Shown here piece by piece: positions 34,597 to 42,477 of a DNA stretch of 64,000 nt. The position numbers and the translations under genes are program-made. The stretch covers positions 62,001-126,000 of the forward strand of contig SVLJ01000002.1 in assembly GCA_015067995.1 (NCBI GenBank). Reading direction: 5' to 3'. How positions within the stretch are numbered: the first letter of the stretch is position 1; every line of letters starts with the position of its first letter. Below the pieces are notes generated by a model that was not told the DNA's origin, ran no database searches, and worked only from the letters and a program-made list of their open reading frames with translations. The DNA is from Oscillospiraceae bacterium. GTDB taxonomy: Bacteria; Bacillota; Clostridia; Oscillospirales; Oscillospiraceae.

Positions 34597-35973
34597 TCAG
34601 CTTTTTACGCCATGAATGCGCTTGAGCCACTTGCCGCTGCGCAGGCGATAGTAGCACCAGATGCACTTGATGATCTGGTCGATTTTCAGGAAGGTGTAGA
34701 TCCAGAAGGAGGACATGTGCAGCACAAGCCCGGCCAGTGCGCCCAGAGGAATGGAGGCGACCCAAAGGAACAGAATGTCGCCGGCCATAAGGAATTTGGT
34801 ATCGCCGCCGGCGCGAAGTACGCCCTTGGTAAGGATGGAGTTCATGGCCTGGAACACGATGATGAAGGTGATGGCATTCATCAGATCACCGGCAATGAGC
34901 TTGGCCTCAGTGGACACCTGATAGTAATTGATGATGGGGTTTTTCAGCACGGTGATGACCAACGCGGCAAAGCAGCCGATGAAGAAGCCCATGCCCAGGA
35001 AGGCGTAGCCATCCTTCTGTGCCTTTTCGTAGTTGCCCTCGCCCATGGTGTGGCCGGTGATGATGCCGCTGGCATTGGAGATACCGGTGGTGAGGACGCT
35101 GCTGAGCTGCTGTACCACAGTGGTGACGGAGTTGGCTGCCACAAAGGCCGGGCCGATGCGTCCCATGACCATGGCCACTGCACTGTTGCCCAGCGCCAGC
35201 AGAGAGTCGCTGATGAGCACGGGGATGCTGATGCGGATATATTCACCCAGCAGATCGCCGCAGCGCATGAGGACGTTCTGGATGCGGTAGCCGATGCGCT
35301 TATCAAGGAAGAAGAAATAGCCGCAGATGACAAACAGTTCGAAAATGCGGGCGATCAGAGTGCCCAGAGCGGCGCCGGCGATCTCCATCCGGGGCGCACC
35401 CAGCTTGCCGAAGATGAATACCCAGTTGCAGAATACATTGACGAAAAACGCTGCAATGGAGGTGAACAGCGGCACCCGAACCTGTCCTACGCTGCGCAGT
35501 ACCAGTGTGCAGGTCAGGGAGAAACCCATGCAGAAGTAGGTGGGGATCAGCCAGCGCAGATAGATCACGCCGTAGTCAATGATCTCCCGGTCCGGTGTAT
35601 AGATGCGCATAATGCCTGCGGGCACCAGCACGGTGACCAGAGTAAAGACTGTGCTGAACACGAAGCAGAACCGCAGCATGATGGTAATGGCTTTTTTCAG
35701 GGAGTGTCTGTCCTGCATGCCCCAGAAGCGGGAGGTGAGGACGGAGGCACCCATGCCCATGCCCATGCAGCAGATCTGAAAGAGGGTAATAAAGTTGCCG
35801 GCCAGCGTACTGGCGGACAGCTGTGCGTCACCCATGCTGCTGAGCATGATGGTGTCCATCAGGTTGATGCCTACGGTGATGAGGGACTGCATGGAAACGG
35901 GAATGGCGATCTTGGCCATCTTGATATACAGATCCCGGCTGCCAATGTAATCACGGAATGATGCCTTGCTCAC
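34597..35973 (-). CDS. MATE-family efflux transporter
   Basis: A 458-residue, 12-helix multidrug and toxic compound extrusion protein. The two homologous halves begin with KIAIPVSMQSLITVGINLMDTIMLSSMGD and RISIPVLISDSLLALGNSAVAMVMGRIG. Family patterns such as LTSRFWGMQDRHSLKKAI are present. It exports organic cations or flavin-type compounds in exchange for Na+ or H+; the substrate is not predictable. It is transcribed away from the ECF sigma gene, with about 200 bases between them. Confidence 0.88.
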   Translation of the reverse strand: MSKASFRDYIGSRDLYIKMAKIAIPVSMQSLITVGINLMDTIMLSSMGDAQLSASTLAGNFITLFQICCMGMGMGASVLTSRFWGMQDRHSLKKAITIMLRFCFVFSTVFTLVTVLVPAGIMRIYTPDREIIDYGVIYLRWLIPTYFCMGFSLTCTLVLRSVGQVRVPLFTSIAAFFVNVFCNWVFIFGKLGAPRMEIAGAALGTLIARIFELFVICGYFFFLDKRIGYRIQNVLMRCGDLLGEYIRISIPVLISDSLLALGNSAVAMVMGRIGPAFVAANSVTTVVQQLSSVLTTGISNASGIITGHTMGEGNYEKAQKDGYAFLGMGFFIGCFAALVITVLKNPIINYYQVSTEAKLIAGDLMNAITFIIVFQAMNSILTKGVLRAGGDTKFLMAGDILFLWVASIPLGALAGLVLHMSSFWIYTFLKIDQIIKCIWCYYRLRSGKWLKRIHGVKS

Positions 35974-36030
35974 AGTATTCTTCCTTTCCGGTCAATTGCG
36001 AATGATCATACCATTCTATGAAACTCCAAA

Positions 36031-36075
36031 AATCGAAAAATGTCAAATGCAAATCGAAAAATGCTGTGGTACAAT
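36031..36075 (+). promoter_or_regulatory. Direct repeat and -10 element upstream of the ECF sigma gene
   Basis: AATCGAAAAATG occurs twice, at 36031-36042 and 36052-36063, 21 bases apart. TACAAT at 36070-36075 can serve as a -10 but has no good -35. Repeats two helical turns apart suggest an activator or an alternative sigma signal. Confidence 0.4.
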
Positions 36076-36177
36076 AGAAAATAAAACAGAAACTTTGCGG
36101 TGACACCCATATTTTTCCGCGGTTTGCGACTGTATAGATGAAAGGCTCTTTGTAACAAGAAGAAAGGGGGATGCCTT

Positions 36178-36735
36178 ATGGAGGATCAGAAGATCATTGC
36201 GCTGTACCATGGCCGGGATGAAACGGCCATTGCGGAGACGGATCGGAAATATGGTTCCTTCTGCCGCGCCATTGCCCTGAACATTCTCAGCATCCGGGAG
36301 GACGCAGAGGAATGTGTCAACGATACCTGGCACGCCGCCTGGACAAAGATGCCCCCGGAGCGTCCAAGGTCGCTGAAAGCGTTTTTGGGATGCATTACCC
36401 GAAATCTCTCCATCAGCCGCTTCCGTGCCAACCGCGCGCAGAAACGGTATAACGGGCTGGAGCTGATGCTTTCAGAGCTGGAGGAGTGCGTACCGTCCTC
36501 CACCAGTGTGGAGAAGGCCGTGGAGCAGAGGGAGCTGGGGGAGCATATCAGCGACTGGCTGGAGACACTGGAGGAGACTGACCGTGCTTTGTTTATCCGC
36601 CGTTACTGGTATGGCGAAGCGGCGAAGACGCTGGCGGCGGAGCGGAACTGCACGGAAAATCAGCTCGCCCAGCGGATGCGCTGGATGCGCGGGCGACTGA
36701 AGACCTATCTGGAATGGAAAGGAGTGCCTCTATGA
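36178..36735 (+). CDS. ECF-type RNA polymerase sigma factor
   Basis: A 185-residue sigma-70 family protein of the extracytoplasmic-function type. Region 2 holds SIREDAEECVNDTWHAAWTKMPPERP and region 4 the helix-turn-helix GEAAKTLAAERNCTENQLAQRMRWMRGRL. It resembles the clostridial group whose downstream gene encodes a DUF4179-type anti-sigma factor. Here the next gene instead encodes a membrane-anchored serpin, and its start overlaps the sigma stop codon by four bases (ATGA). Translation of the two is therefore coupled and the products are probably made in fixed ratio. Confidence 0.9.
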   Translation: MEDQKIIALYHGRDETAIAETDRKYGSFCRAIALNILSIREDAEECVNDTWHAAWTKMPPERPRSLKAFLGCITRNLSISRFRANRAQKRYNGLELMLSELEECVPSSTSVEKAVEQRELGEHISDWLETLEETDRALFIRRYWYGEAAKTLAAERNCTENQLAQRMRWMRGRLKTYLEWKGVPL

Positions 36736-38099
36736 GCGAAAGAAGTGAAAAGCTGTATGACGGCATCACCAACATCCGGGCGGAGCTGGTGGAGCAGGCT
36801 GAAAGAAAAAAGAAACCGGCGTGGAATCGCTGGGGACTGCGGGCTGCGGCGGCGGTACTGGCGCTGGTGTTCGTGCTGGGTGTGCTGCTGAATCCTGCCG
36901 GAGGGGGAGGCACAGTGGCGTCCGCCTATGCCATCGCCGAGGCGAAGTATCCGAAGTCTGCGGAGATTCAGAATCCGCCGAAGGGCTATGCTGATGGTTT
37001 GGATGGATATTTCGCATCCAGCATCCGACAATTTCTGTCCGGTGCGGAAACCGCAAACAAGGTCTATTCTCCTGTCAATGTTTACATGGCGCTTGCTATG
37101 CTGGCAGAGGTGACGGGAGGCGATAGCCGTCAGCAGATTCTCGACTTGCTGGGAAGTGACAGTATTGGGGCACTGCGTACACAGGCGGCCACCGTGTGGA
37201 ACGCGCAGTATCGGGATGGTGATGCGGTAACAAGCATTCTGGCCAGTTCCCTGTGGCTCAATGAAGACGTGGACTTCGTACCCTCCACCATGGACACGCT
37301 GGCGAATACCTATTATGCATCCTCCTACCGGGGCGAGATGGGGTCTGATGGGTTTAACCGTGCGCTGCAGTCGTGGCTCAATGAGCAGACCCGTGGGCTG
37401 CTCACCGAACAGGCGGGGCAGATCGAACTGTCCGCTGATACCATTCTGGCCATCGCTGCTGCCATATACTACAAGGCTCCCTGGAACAATGATTTCAACA
37501 AGGAACGGACTACGCAGGATGTGTTCCATGCTGTGGGCGGAGATGTGACCTGTGATTTTATGCATCAGACCGTCACCGGTACCTATTATTGGGGTGAGCG
37601 GTTTTCTGCTGTGCGCCGCAGTATGGCGGCTGATGGCGGCGCGATGTGGTTCATCCTGCCGGATGAGGGGTATACGCCTGCGGATCTGCTGGTGGATGAG
37701 CAAGCCATGACGTTTATGCTGGACAGAGGTGACTGGGAGAACAACAAGTACCTTATGGTCAACCAGTCTATCCCCAAGTTTGATGTTACTTCCCAGATCG
37801 ACCTGCGGGCAGGCCTGCAGGCGCTGGGTGTCACCGATGTGTTTGACCCCGGTCTGTCGGACTACACGCCCATGACCACGGAGCGCAGCGATATCTTCCT
37901 CTCCAAAGCGCAGCATGATGCACGGGTCATCATCGATGAAGAGGGCGTGGAGGCTGCCGCCTACACGGTGCTGGCAAATCCAGGTGCGGGTATGCCGCCG
38001 CAGGAGGAGATCGACTTCGTGGTGGATCGCCCCTTCCTGTTCCTCATCACCGGCGCAGATTCTCTGCCCCTGTTTGCCGGTGTGGTGAATCAGCCCTGA
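36732..38099 (+). CDS. Membrane-anchored serpin with an anti-sigma-like N-terminal tail
   Basis: A 455-residue protein. Residues 1-35 (MSERSEKLYDGITNIRAELV, then EQAERKKKPAW) are charged and cytoplasmic, like the start of clostridial anti-sigma proteins. One membrane helix spans about 37-55 (LRAAAAVLALVFVLGVLL). From about 80 on it is a serine protease inhibitor (serpin): VYSPVNVYMALAMLAEVTGG, SSLWLNEDV, AAIYYKAPWNNDF and the C-terminal VDRPFLFLIT. The reactive-loop hinge EEGVEAAA at 403-410 fits inhibitory serpins. Counting from it puts P1 at Ala419 and P1' at Gly420, which would suit elastase-like proteases. It starts at 36732, where ATGA couples it to the sigma gene. It would act at the outer cell surface. 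Confidence 0.88.
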   Translation: MSERSEKLYDGITNIRAELVEQAERKKKPAWNRWGLRAAAAVLALVFVLGVLLNPAGGGGTVASAYAIAEAKYPKSAEIQNPPKGYADGLDGYFASSIRQFLSGAETANKVYSPVNVYMALAMLAEVTGGDSRQQILDLLGSDSIGALRTQAATVWNAQYRDGDAVTSILASSLWLNEDVDFVPSTMDTLANTYYASSYRGEMGSDGFNRALQSWLNEQTRGLLTEQAGQIELSADTILAIAAAIYYKAPWNNDFNKERTTQDVFHAVGGDVTCDFMHQTVTGTYYWGERFSAVRRSMAADGGAMWFILPDEGYTPADLLVDEQAMTFMLDRGDWENNKYLMVNQSIPKFDVTSQIDLRAGLQALGVTDVFDPGLSDYTPMTTERSDIFLSKAQHDARVIIDEEGVEAAAYTVLANPGAGMPPQEEIDFVVDRPFLFLITGADSLPLFAGVVNQP

Positions 38100-38117
38100 A
38101 AGATACCTGAAACGCAG

Positions 38118-38151
38118 AAGGACGCGGCTCGTGCGAGCCGCGTCCTTTCTT
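38118..38151. terminator. Terminator after the sigma/serpin operon
   Basis: A 13-bp perfect stem (AAGGACGCGGCTC and complement) with loop GTGC and a short T-tail, between convergent genes. Confidence 0.85.
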
Positions 38152-38161
38152 GATGCTGGGG

Positions 38162-38758
38162 TCATTTTACAAACTCCACCCGGATGGGTGTGTCCTGGCT
38201 GAAGACCTTGCCCATCTGCATTTCCACCATAATGTGCCACTCCGCCATGTCATCGGTGCCTACCTCCGGTACGATGCGCCGGATGCTGACCACCCATTCC
38301 GTGCCGTTATACCGGACATCCGTTACCTTGTGGCGAATAGACCCGCTGCCTTCCTCCAGAAGGATGAACAGCACGTCCCGTTCTGCAAAGTAAGCGTCGT
38401 CATACTTGTCGCACGCATCCGGAAAGCCGATGGTGGTGTCAGCGTATACTTTATCCTTCCGTTCCAGATCGTAGCGTTCCCGGTTTGCCTCAAAGTAGGC
38501 GTCCAGTTCTGCACGGGAGCGAATCACCACGATGTGGGGATATACAGCATCCTCATGGTAGCCGTTGGTGCGAATGTACTGGGCGTCAAAGGCATAGCTC
38601 TCCGGCTCGGCTGGGAGGGCGAGTACCTCCGGCGCGGCGGGGATACCCGGTATACCTGCCGTGGAAGATGTGGCAGGTGTGTCCGATGCGATTTGCCCGC
38701 ATGTCGGCAAAAGCAGCAGAAGAGCGAGGGAGAGAATCAACAGGAATAATTTTTTCAT
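38162..38758 (-). CDS. Exported lipoprotein-like protein, uncharacterised
   Basis: A 198-residue protein with a signal peptide (KKLFLLILSLALLLLLPTCGQ). Cys20 is a likely lipid attachment site, though LPTC is a poor lipobox because Thr precedes the Cys. A Ser/Thr/Pro-rich linker (about 22-50) leads to a soluble domain with HIVVIRSRAELDAYFE, RDVLFILLEEGSGSIRHKV and a closing MVEMQMGKVF. The pattern vaguely resembles PrcB-type C-terminal domains, but I do not assign it. ATG 38758 has GAGGAGG nine bases upstream. Confidence 0.65.
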   Translation of the reverse strand: MKKLFLLILSLALLLLLPTCGQIASDTPATSSTAGIPGIPAAPEVLALPAEPESYAFDAQYIRTNGYHEDAVYPHIVVIRSRAELDAYFEANRERYDLERKDKVYADTTIGFPDACDKYDDAYFAERDVLFILLEEGSGSIRHKVTDVRYNGTEWVVSIRRIVPEVGTDDMAEWHIMVEMQMGKVFSQDTPIRVEFVK

Positions 38759-38829
38759 GTGCGTGTCCTCCTCTTGTGTTCTTATGTATTTTGACGGGGG
38801 TGCAGAGGAAAATGTTCCCTGAGCGTGGT

Positions 38830-38866
38830 AAAATAAGACCGCCGCAGGCATTTGCCTGCGGCGGTC
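38830..38866 (-). terminator. Terminator of the tRNA-Arg gene
   Basis: A 15-base stem (AGACCGCCGCAGGCA and complement) that begins at the 3' end of the tRNA, with TTATTTT after it on the minus strand. Confidence 0.75.
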
Positions 38867-38943
38867 TGGCACCCTGAACTGGATTCGAACCAGCGACCTT
38901 CCGCTTAGGAGGCGGATGCTCTATCCTGCTGAGCTATCAGGGC
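38867..38943 (-). tRNA. tRNA-Arg (anticodon CCT)
   Basis: A 77-base tRNA with acceptor arms GCCCTGA/TCAGGGT, anticodon loop CTCCTAA, T-arm GGTTCGAATCC and encoded CCA end. It reads the AGG codon. Confidence 0.95.
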
Positions 38944-39011
38944 GAGTGATGACTTCCGGCGGTGCTAACAGCGAATCCTATTGTAACCGTTTTTCTGCCG
39001 TCTGTCAATGC

Positions 39012-39039
39012 AAAAGGCGCTGCCGAAGCAGCGCCTTTT
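39012..39039 (-). terminator. Terminator of serA
   Basis: A 12-bp perfect stem (AAAAGGCGCTGC/GCAGCGCCTTTT) with loop CGAA, five bases after the serA stop; the T-run lies within the stem on the minus strand. Confidence 0.8.
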
Positions 39040-39044
39040 GGACT

Positions 39045-40211
39045 TCATTCGATGACCCGGACGCGGATCACATTGGGGAGCTTTTTCACATCCTCGATGA
39101 CCTTTTCATCCACGCGTGTGCCCAGGTCCACCAGTGTATAGGCATAGGGCCCCTTGGACTTGTTGCTGAGGTTTTCCACATTGACGCCATCTGTGCTCAG
39201 CAGGGAGGTGATGCTGGCCAGCATGGCGGGCACGTTGCGGTGTATGATGCACATGCGCATCACGCCGCTGCGCTCCAGATACACATTGGGCAGGTTGACG
39301 GCATTGCGGATGTTGCCGTTTTCCAGATAGTCCCGCAGCTGCTCCACCGCCATGATGGCGCAGTTCTGCTCGCTTTCCGGGGTGGATGCGCCCATGTGGG
39401 GCATGCCCAGCACGTGGGGGGCCTGCAGGAGCTTGTTGTTGGGGAAGTCGGTAACGTAGACGGATACCCGGCCGTTGTCCAGCGCCGCCAGCATAGCGTC
39501 ATCATCCACAATTTCGCCGCGGGCCAAATTGATGAACCGGACGCCCCGCTTCATGGAGGCAATGGCCTTTTCATTGATCATGCCCCGGGTTTGTTCGTTG
39601 AAGTGAATGTGAATGGTAATATAGTCGGCGCGCTTATAGAGGTCTTCGATGTCCTTTACCACATGGATGTGCCGATCCAGCTGCAAAGCGGTGTCCACGG
39701 AGAGATAGGGGTCATAGCCGTAGACATCCATGCCCAGCTTCACCGCCATATTGGCCACCAGAGAGCCGATGGCGCCCAGTCCGATGATACCCAGCGTCTT
39801 CTTGTAGATCTCCGGACCCACAAATGCGGCCTTTCCCTTTTCCACCACCGTGGTCACATCCACACCGGCGGAAGCCTGATCCCGTACCCAGCGGATAGAG
39901 CCGTCCACATCCCGGGAGGCGATGAGCATGGCACACAGCACCAGCTCCTTGACGGCGTTGGCGTTGGCACCGGGAGTGCTGAAAACGGCGATACCGGCCT
40001 CAGAGCAACGGTCAACGGGGATGTTGTTGAAGCCTACACCGGCGCGGGCGATACCCAGCAGGTCGGAAGGGAACGCGTAGTCCAGCAGCTTGGCGGAGCG
40101 AACCACGATGCCGTGGGGATTTTCCACGTCTTCGCCAACACAGTAATGCTCTGCGTCGAAACGGTTCAGGCCGATGGGGGAAATGCGGTTGAAGGTTTTG
40201 ATCTGATACAT
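39045..40211 (-). CDS. serA: D-3-phosphoglycerate dehydrogenase with ACT domain
   Basis: A 388-residue enzyme that oxidises 3-phosphoglycerate to 3-phosphohydroxypyruvate, the first step of serine synthesis. The NAD domain has LGIIGLGAIGSLVANMA. Other family marks are FINLARGEIVDDDAMLAAL and PHMGASTPESE with the catalytic His. The last 70 residues form an ACT domain (NVPAMLASITSLLSTDGVNVENL), the usual site of serine feedback control. ATG 40211 follows AAGGAGG. The gene stands alone between its promoter and terminator; serB and serC are not in the window. Confidence 0.93.
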   Translation of the reverse strand: MYQIKTFNRISPIGLNRFDAEHYCVGEDVENPHGIVVRSAKLLDYAFPSDLLGIARAGVGFNNIPVDRCSEAGIAVFSTPGANANAVKELVLCAMLIASRDVDGSIRWVRDQASAGVDVTTVVEKGKAAFVGPEIYKKTLGIIGLGAIGSLVANMAVKLGMDVYGYDPYLSVDTALQLDRHIHVVKDIEDLYKRADYITIHIHFNEQTRGMINEKAIASMKRGVRFINLARGEIVDDDAMLAALDNGRVSVYVTDFPNNKLLQAPHVLGMPHMGASTPESEQNCAIMAVEQLRDYLENGNIRNAVNLPNVYLERSGVMRMCIIHRNVPAMLASITSLLSTDGVNVENLSNKSKGPYAYTLVDLGTRVDEKVIEDVKKLPNVIRVRVIE

Positions 40212-40298
40212 AGGGGGTGCCTCCTTGGGCGGCTCAGTTAGCCGCGTTACTTGCGGCGGAACGTGCGGCGCTGGCGCCGCTTCCGTCACAGCACCCTC

Positions 40299-40327
40299 AT
40301 TATAGGGAAGTCGTTGGAGACGAACAA
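40299..40327 (-). promoter_or_regulatory. serA promoter
   Basis: On the minus strand TTGTTC (40327-40322), a 17-base spacer and TATAAT (40304-40299). The leader of about 80 bases contains a strong hairpin (GCGGCGCC..GGCGCCGC type) around 40264-40281. The 40212-40532 gap also holds the typA promoter and no gene. Confidence 0.7.
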
Positions 40328-40461
40328 TGGACGAAAAGGAGAAAAAACCAGCAAAAAGTCGGAAATCTTTGTTGGAAAAACATGCGTCTTTCTGACGGGG
40401 ACAAAAAGAAAGGTAATGTTCGCGAGAATTTCGAAAAAGTTGAAAAAAGTGCGGGATAATC

Positions 40462-40490
40462 TTGAAATACCGTAAAAAGCGGAATATAAT
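40462..40490 (+). promoter_or_regulatory. typA promoter
   Basis: TTGAAA (40462-40467) and TATAAT (40485-40490) with a 17-base spacer, 43 bases before the typA start. Confidence 0.8.
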
Positions 40491-40532
40491 TACAGATTAT
40501 GTGTAAAACTGTAGCAGAAAGGGGCCCTTCCT

Positions 40533-42362
40533 TTGCAGAACGAAAAATTGAGAAATGTAGCTATCATCGCCCACGTTGACCACGGCAAAACCACGCTGGT
40601 GGATCAGATGCTTAAGCAGGGCGGTGCTTACCGTGAAAATCAGGCCACCGTGGATCGCGTCATGGACTCCAACGATCTGGAGCGTGAGCGCGGCATTACC
40701 ATTCTGGCCAAGAATACCGCTGTCCGCTACAAGGACACCAAGATTAACATTGTGGATACTCCCGGCCACGCCGACTTCGGCGGCGAGGTGGAGCGTATTC
40801 TGAAAATGGTCAACGGAGTCATTCTGCTGGTGGACGCCGCTGAAGGTCCCATGCCCCAGACCCGCTTCGTGCTTTCCAAGGCGCTGGAGCTGGGACATCG
40901 GGTCATCGTGGTGGTCAACAAGATCGATCGTCCCGACCAGCGCATCCATGAGGTCATGGACGAGGTGCTGGAGCTGCTGATGGATCTGGACGCCACTGAG
41001 GAGCAGTTTGACTCTCCCACACTGTTCTGCTCCGGTCGTCAGGGCACGGCCTCCTATTCCCCCGATACCGCCGGCACGGATCTTACGCCGCTGTTTGAGA
41101 CCATTCTGGAGTACATTCCTGCCCCCGAGGCGGACAAGGAAGCACCCTTCCAGATGCTGGTCAGCTCCATTGACTACAACGAGTTCGTGGGTCGTATCGC
41201 CATCGGCCGTATTGAGCGGGGCAGCATCCGTCAGAATCAGGAGATTGCCGTGTGCAACTATCACGAGCCGGACAAGAGCCGCAAGGCCAAGGCAGTGAGC
41301 CTGTATACCTTTGATGGTCTGGGCCGCACTGCTGTTACCGAGGCGGAGGCCGGTGAGATCGTAGCCATGAGCGGCATGGGCGAAATCACTATCGGTGATA
41401 CGATCTGTTCCACCGCCGCTGTGGAGCCCATCGAGTTTGTGAAGATCTCCGCACCCACCATGGAGATGACCTTCTCCATCAACGATTCTCCCTACGCCGG
41501 TCGTGAGGGCAAGTTCGTTACCTCCCGCCAGATCCGCGACCGTCTGTACCGCGAGACGCTGAAGGACGTGTCCCTCCGTGTCACCGATACCGGACTGGAT
41601 ACGGCATTCAACGTGGCCGGCCGCGGTGAGATGTCCCTTTCCATCCTCATTGAGACCATGCGCCGTGAGGGCTATGAGTTCCAGGTGTCTCCCCCCCGTG
41701 TGCTGTATCAGGAGATCGACGGCAAGAAGTGCGAGCCTATTGAGCGCCTGGTGGTGGATGTCCCCGGCGACTGTGTGGGCAGCGTCATTGAGAAGCTGGG
41801 TCAGCGCAAGGCGGACATTCTGGAGATGAACCCTGTGGGCGACCGTATGAAGGTGGAATTCCTGATTCCCGCCCGCGGCCTTTTCGGTTACCGCAACGAT
41901 TTCCTCACCGATACCCGCGGAGAGGGTATCATGGCCTCTATCTTTGATTCTTATGCACCCTATAAGGGCGAGATCCAGCGCCGCGGCATGGGCAGCCTGA
42001 TCTCCACGGAGACCGGTGAGTCCGTCACCTACGGCCTGTTTAACGCACAGGAGCGCGGCTCTCTGTTCATCGGCGCGGGCGTCCCTGTTTACGAGGGTAT
42101 GATCATCGGCATTGCCAACCGCGGCGAGGATATCGTGGTGAACGCCTGCCGCAAAAAACAGCTGACCAACACCCGTGCCTCCGGTTCTGATGAGGCACTG
42201 CGTCTGGTACCGCCCCGTCAGATGAGTCTGGAGCAGTGTCTGGAGTTCCTGGCAGACGATGAGCTGCTGGAGGTCACCCCCAAGTCTCTGCGTATGCGCA
42301 AGCAGATCCTCAACCATGAGATGCGCATGAAAGCGCTCAAGGGCAAGAAGACCACTACCTGA
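40533..42362 (+). CDS. typA: Ribosome-associated translational GTPase TypA/BipA
   Basis: A 609-residue EF-G-like GTPase that binds ribosomes and supports assembly and stress growth. G motifs are AHVDHGKT at 13-20, [19 protein letters not shown] and NKIDRP. They are followed by the beta-barrel, EF-G-like domains and the TypA C-terminal domain ([21 protein letters not shown]-like segment, [17 protein letters not shown]). The start codon is TTG 40533 with AAAGGGG seven bases upstream; no other in-frame start fits the conserved N-terminus. It has its own promoter and terminator. Confidence 0.95.
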   Translation: MQNEKLRNVAIIAHVDHGKTTLVDQMLKQGGAYRENQATVDRVMDSNDLERERGITILAKNTAVRYKDTKINIVDTPGHADFGGEVERILKMVNGVILLVDAAEGPMPQTRFVLSKALELGHRVIVVVNKIDRPDQRIHEVMDEVLELLMDLDATEEQFDSPTLFCSGRQGTASYSPDTAGTDLTPLFETILEYIPAPEADKEAPFQMLVSSIDYNEFVGRIAIGRIERGSIRQNQEIAVCNYHEPDKSRKAKAVSLYTFDGLGRTAVTEAEAGEIVAMSGMGEITIGDTICSTAAVEPIEFVKISAPTMEMTFSINDSPYAGREGKFVTSRQIRDRLYRETLKDVSLRVTDTGLDTAFNVAGRGEMSLSILIETMRREGYEFQVSPPRVLYQEIDGKKCEPIERLVVDVPGDCVGSVIEKLGQRKADILEMNPVGDRMKVEFLIPARGLFGYRNDFLTDTRGEGIMASIFDSYAPYKGEIQRRGMGSLISTETGESVTYGLFNAQERGSLFIGAGVPVYEGMIIGIANRGEDIVVNACRKKQLTNTRASGSDEALRLVPPRQMSLEQCLEFLADDELLEVTPKSLRMRKQILNHEMRMKALKGKKTTT

Positions 42363-42375
42363 TAGAAATATAAAG

Positions 42376-42406
42376 GAGCCGCTGCAGAGCTTTCTGCGGC
42401 GGCTCT
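42376..42406 (+). terminator. Probable typA terminator
   Basis: A 13-base stem (GAGCCGCTGCAGA with its complement, one G-T pair) soon after the stop; the downstream T content is low. Confidence 0.55.
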
Positions 42407-42477
42407 CATCCTGTGAATCATCTGAACAGACTTTTTACACAGAGCAAGATGGAAATACATGATAAGGAGGATCATTT

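Noticed and set aside
34588-35961. Plus-strand frame of 457 codons opposite the first MATE gene
   Set aside because: Antisense shadow; the minus-strand MATE frame has the correct helices and ribosome site.
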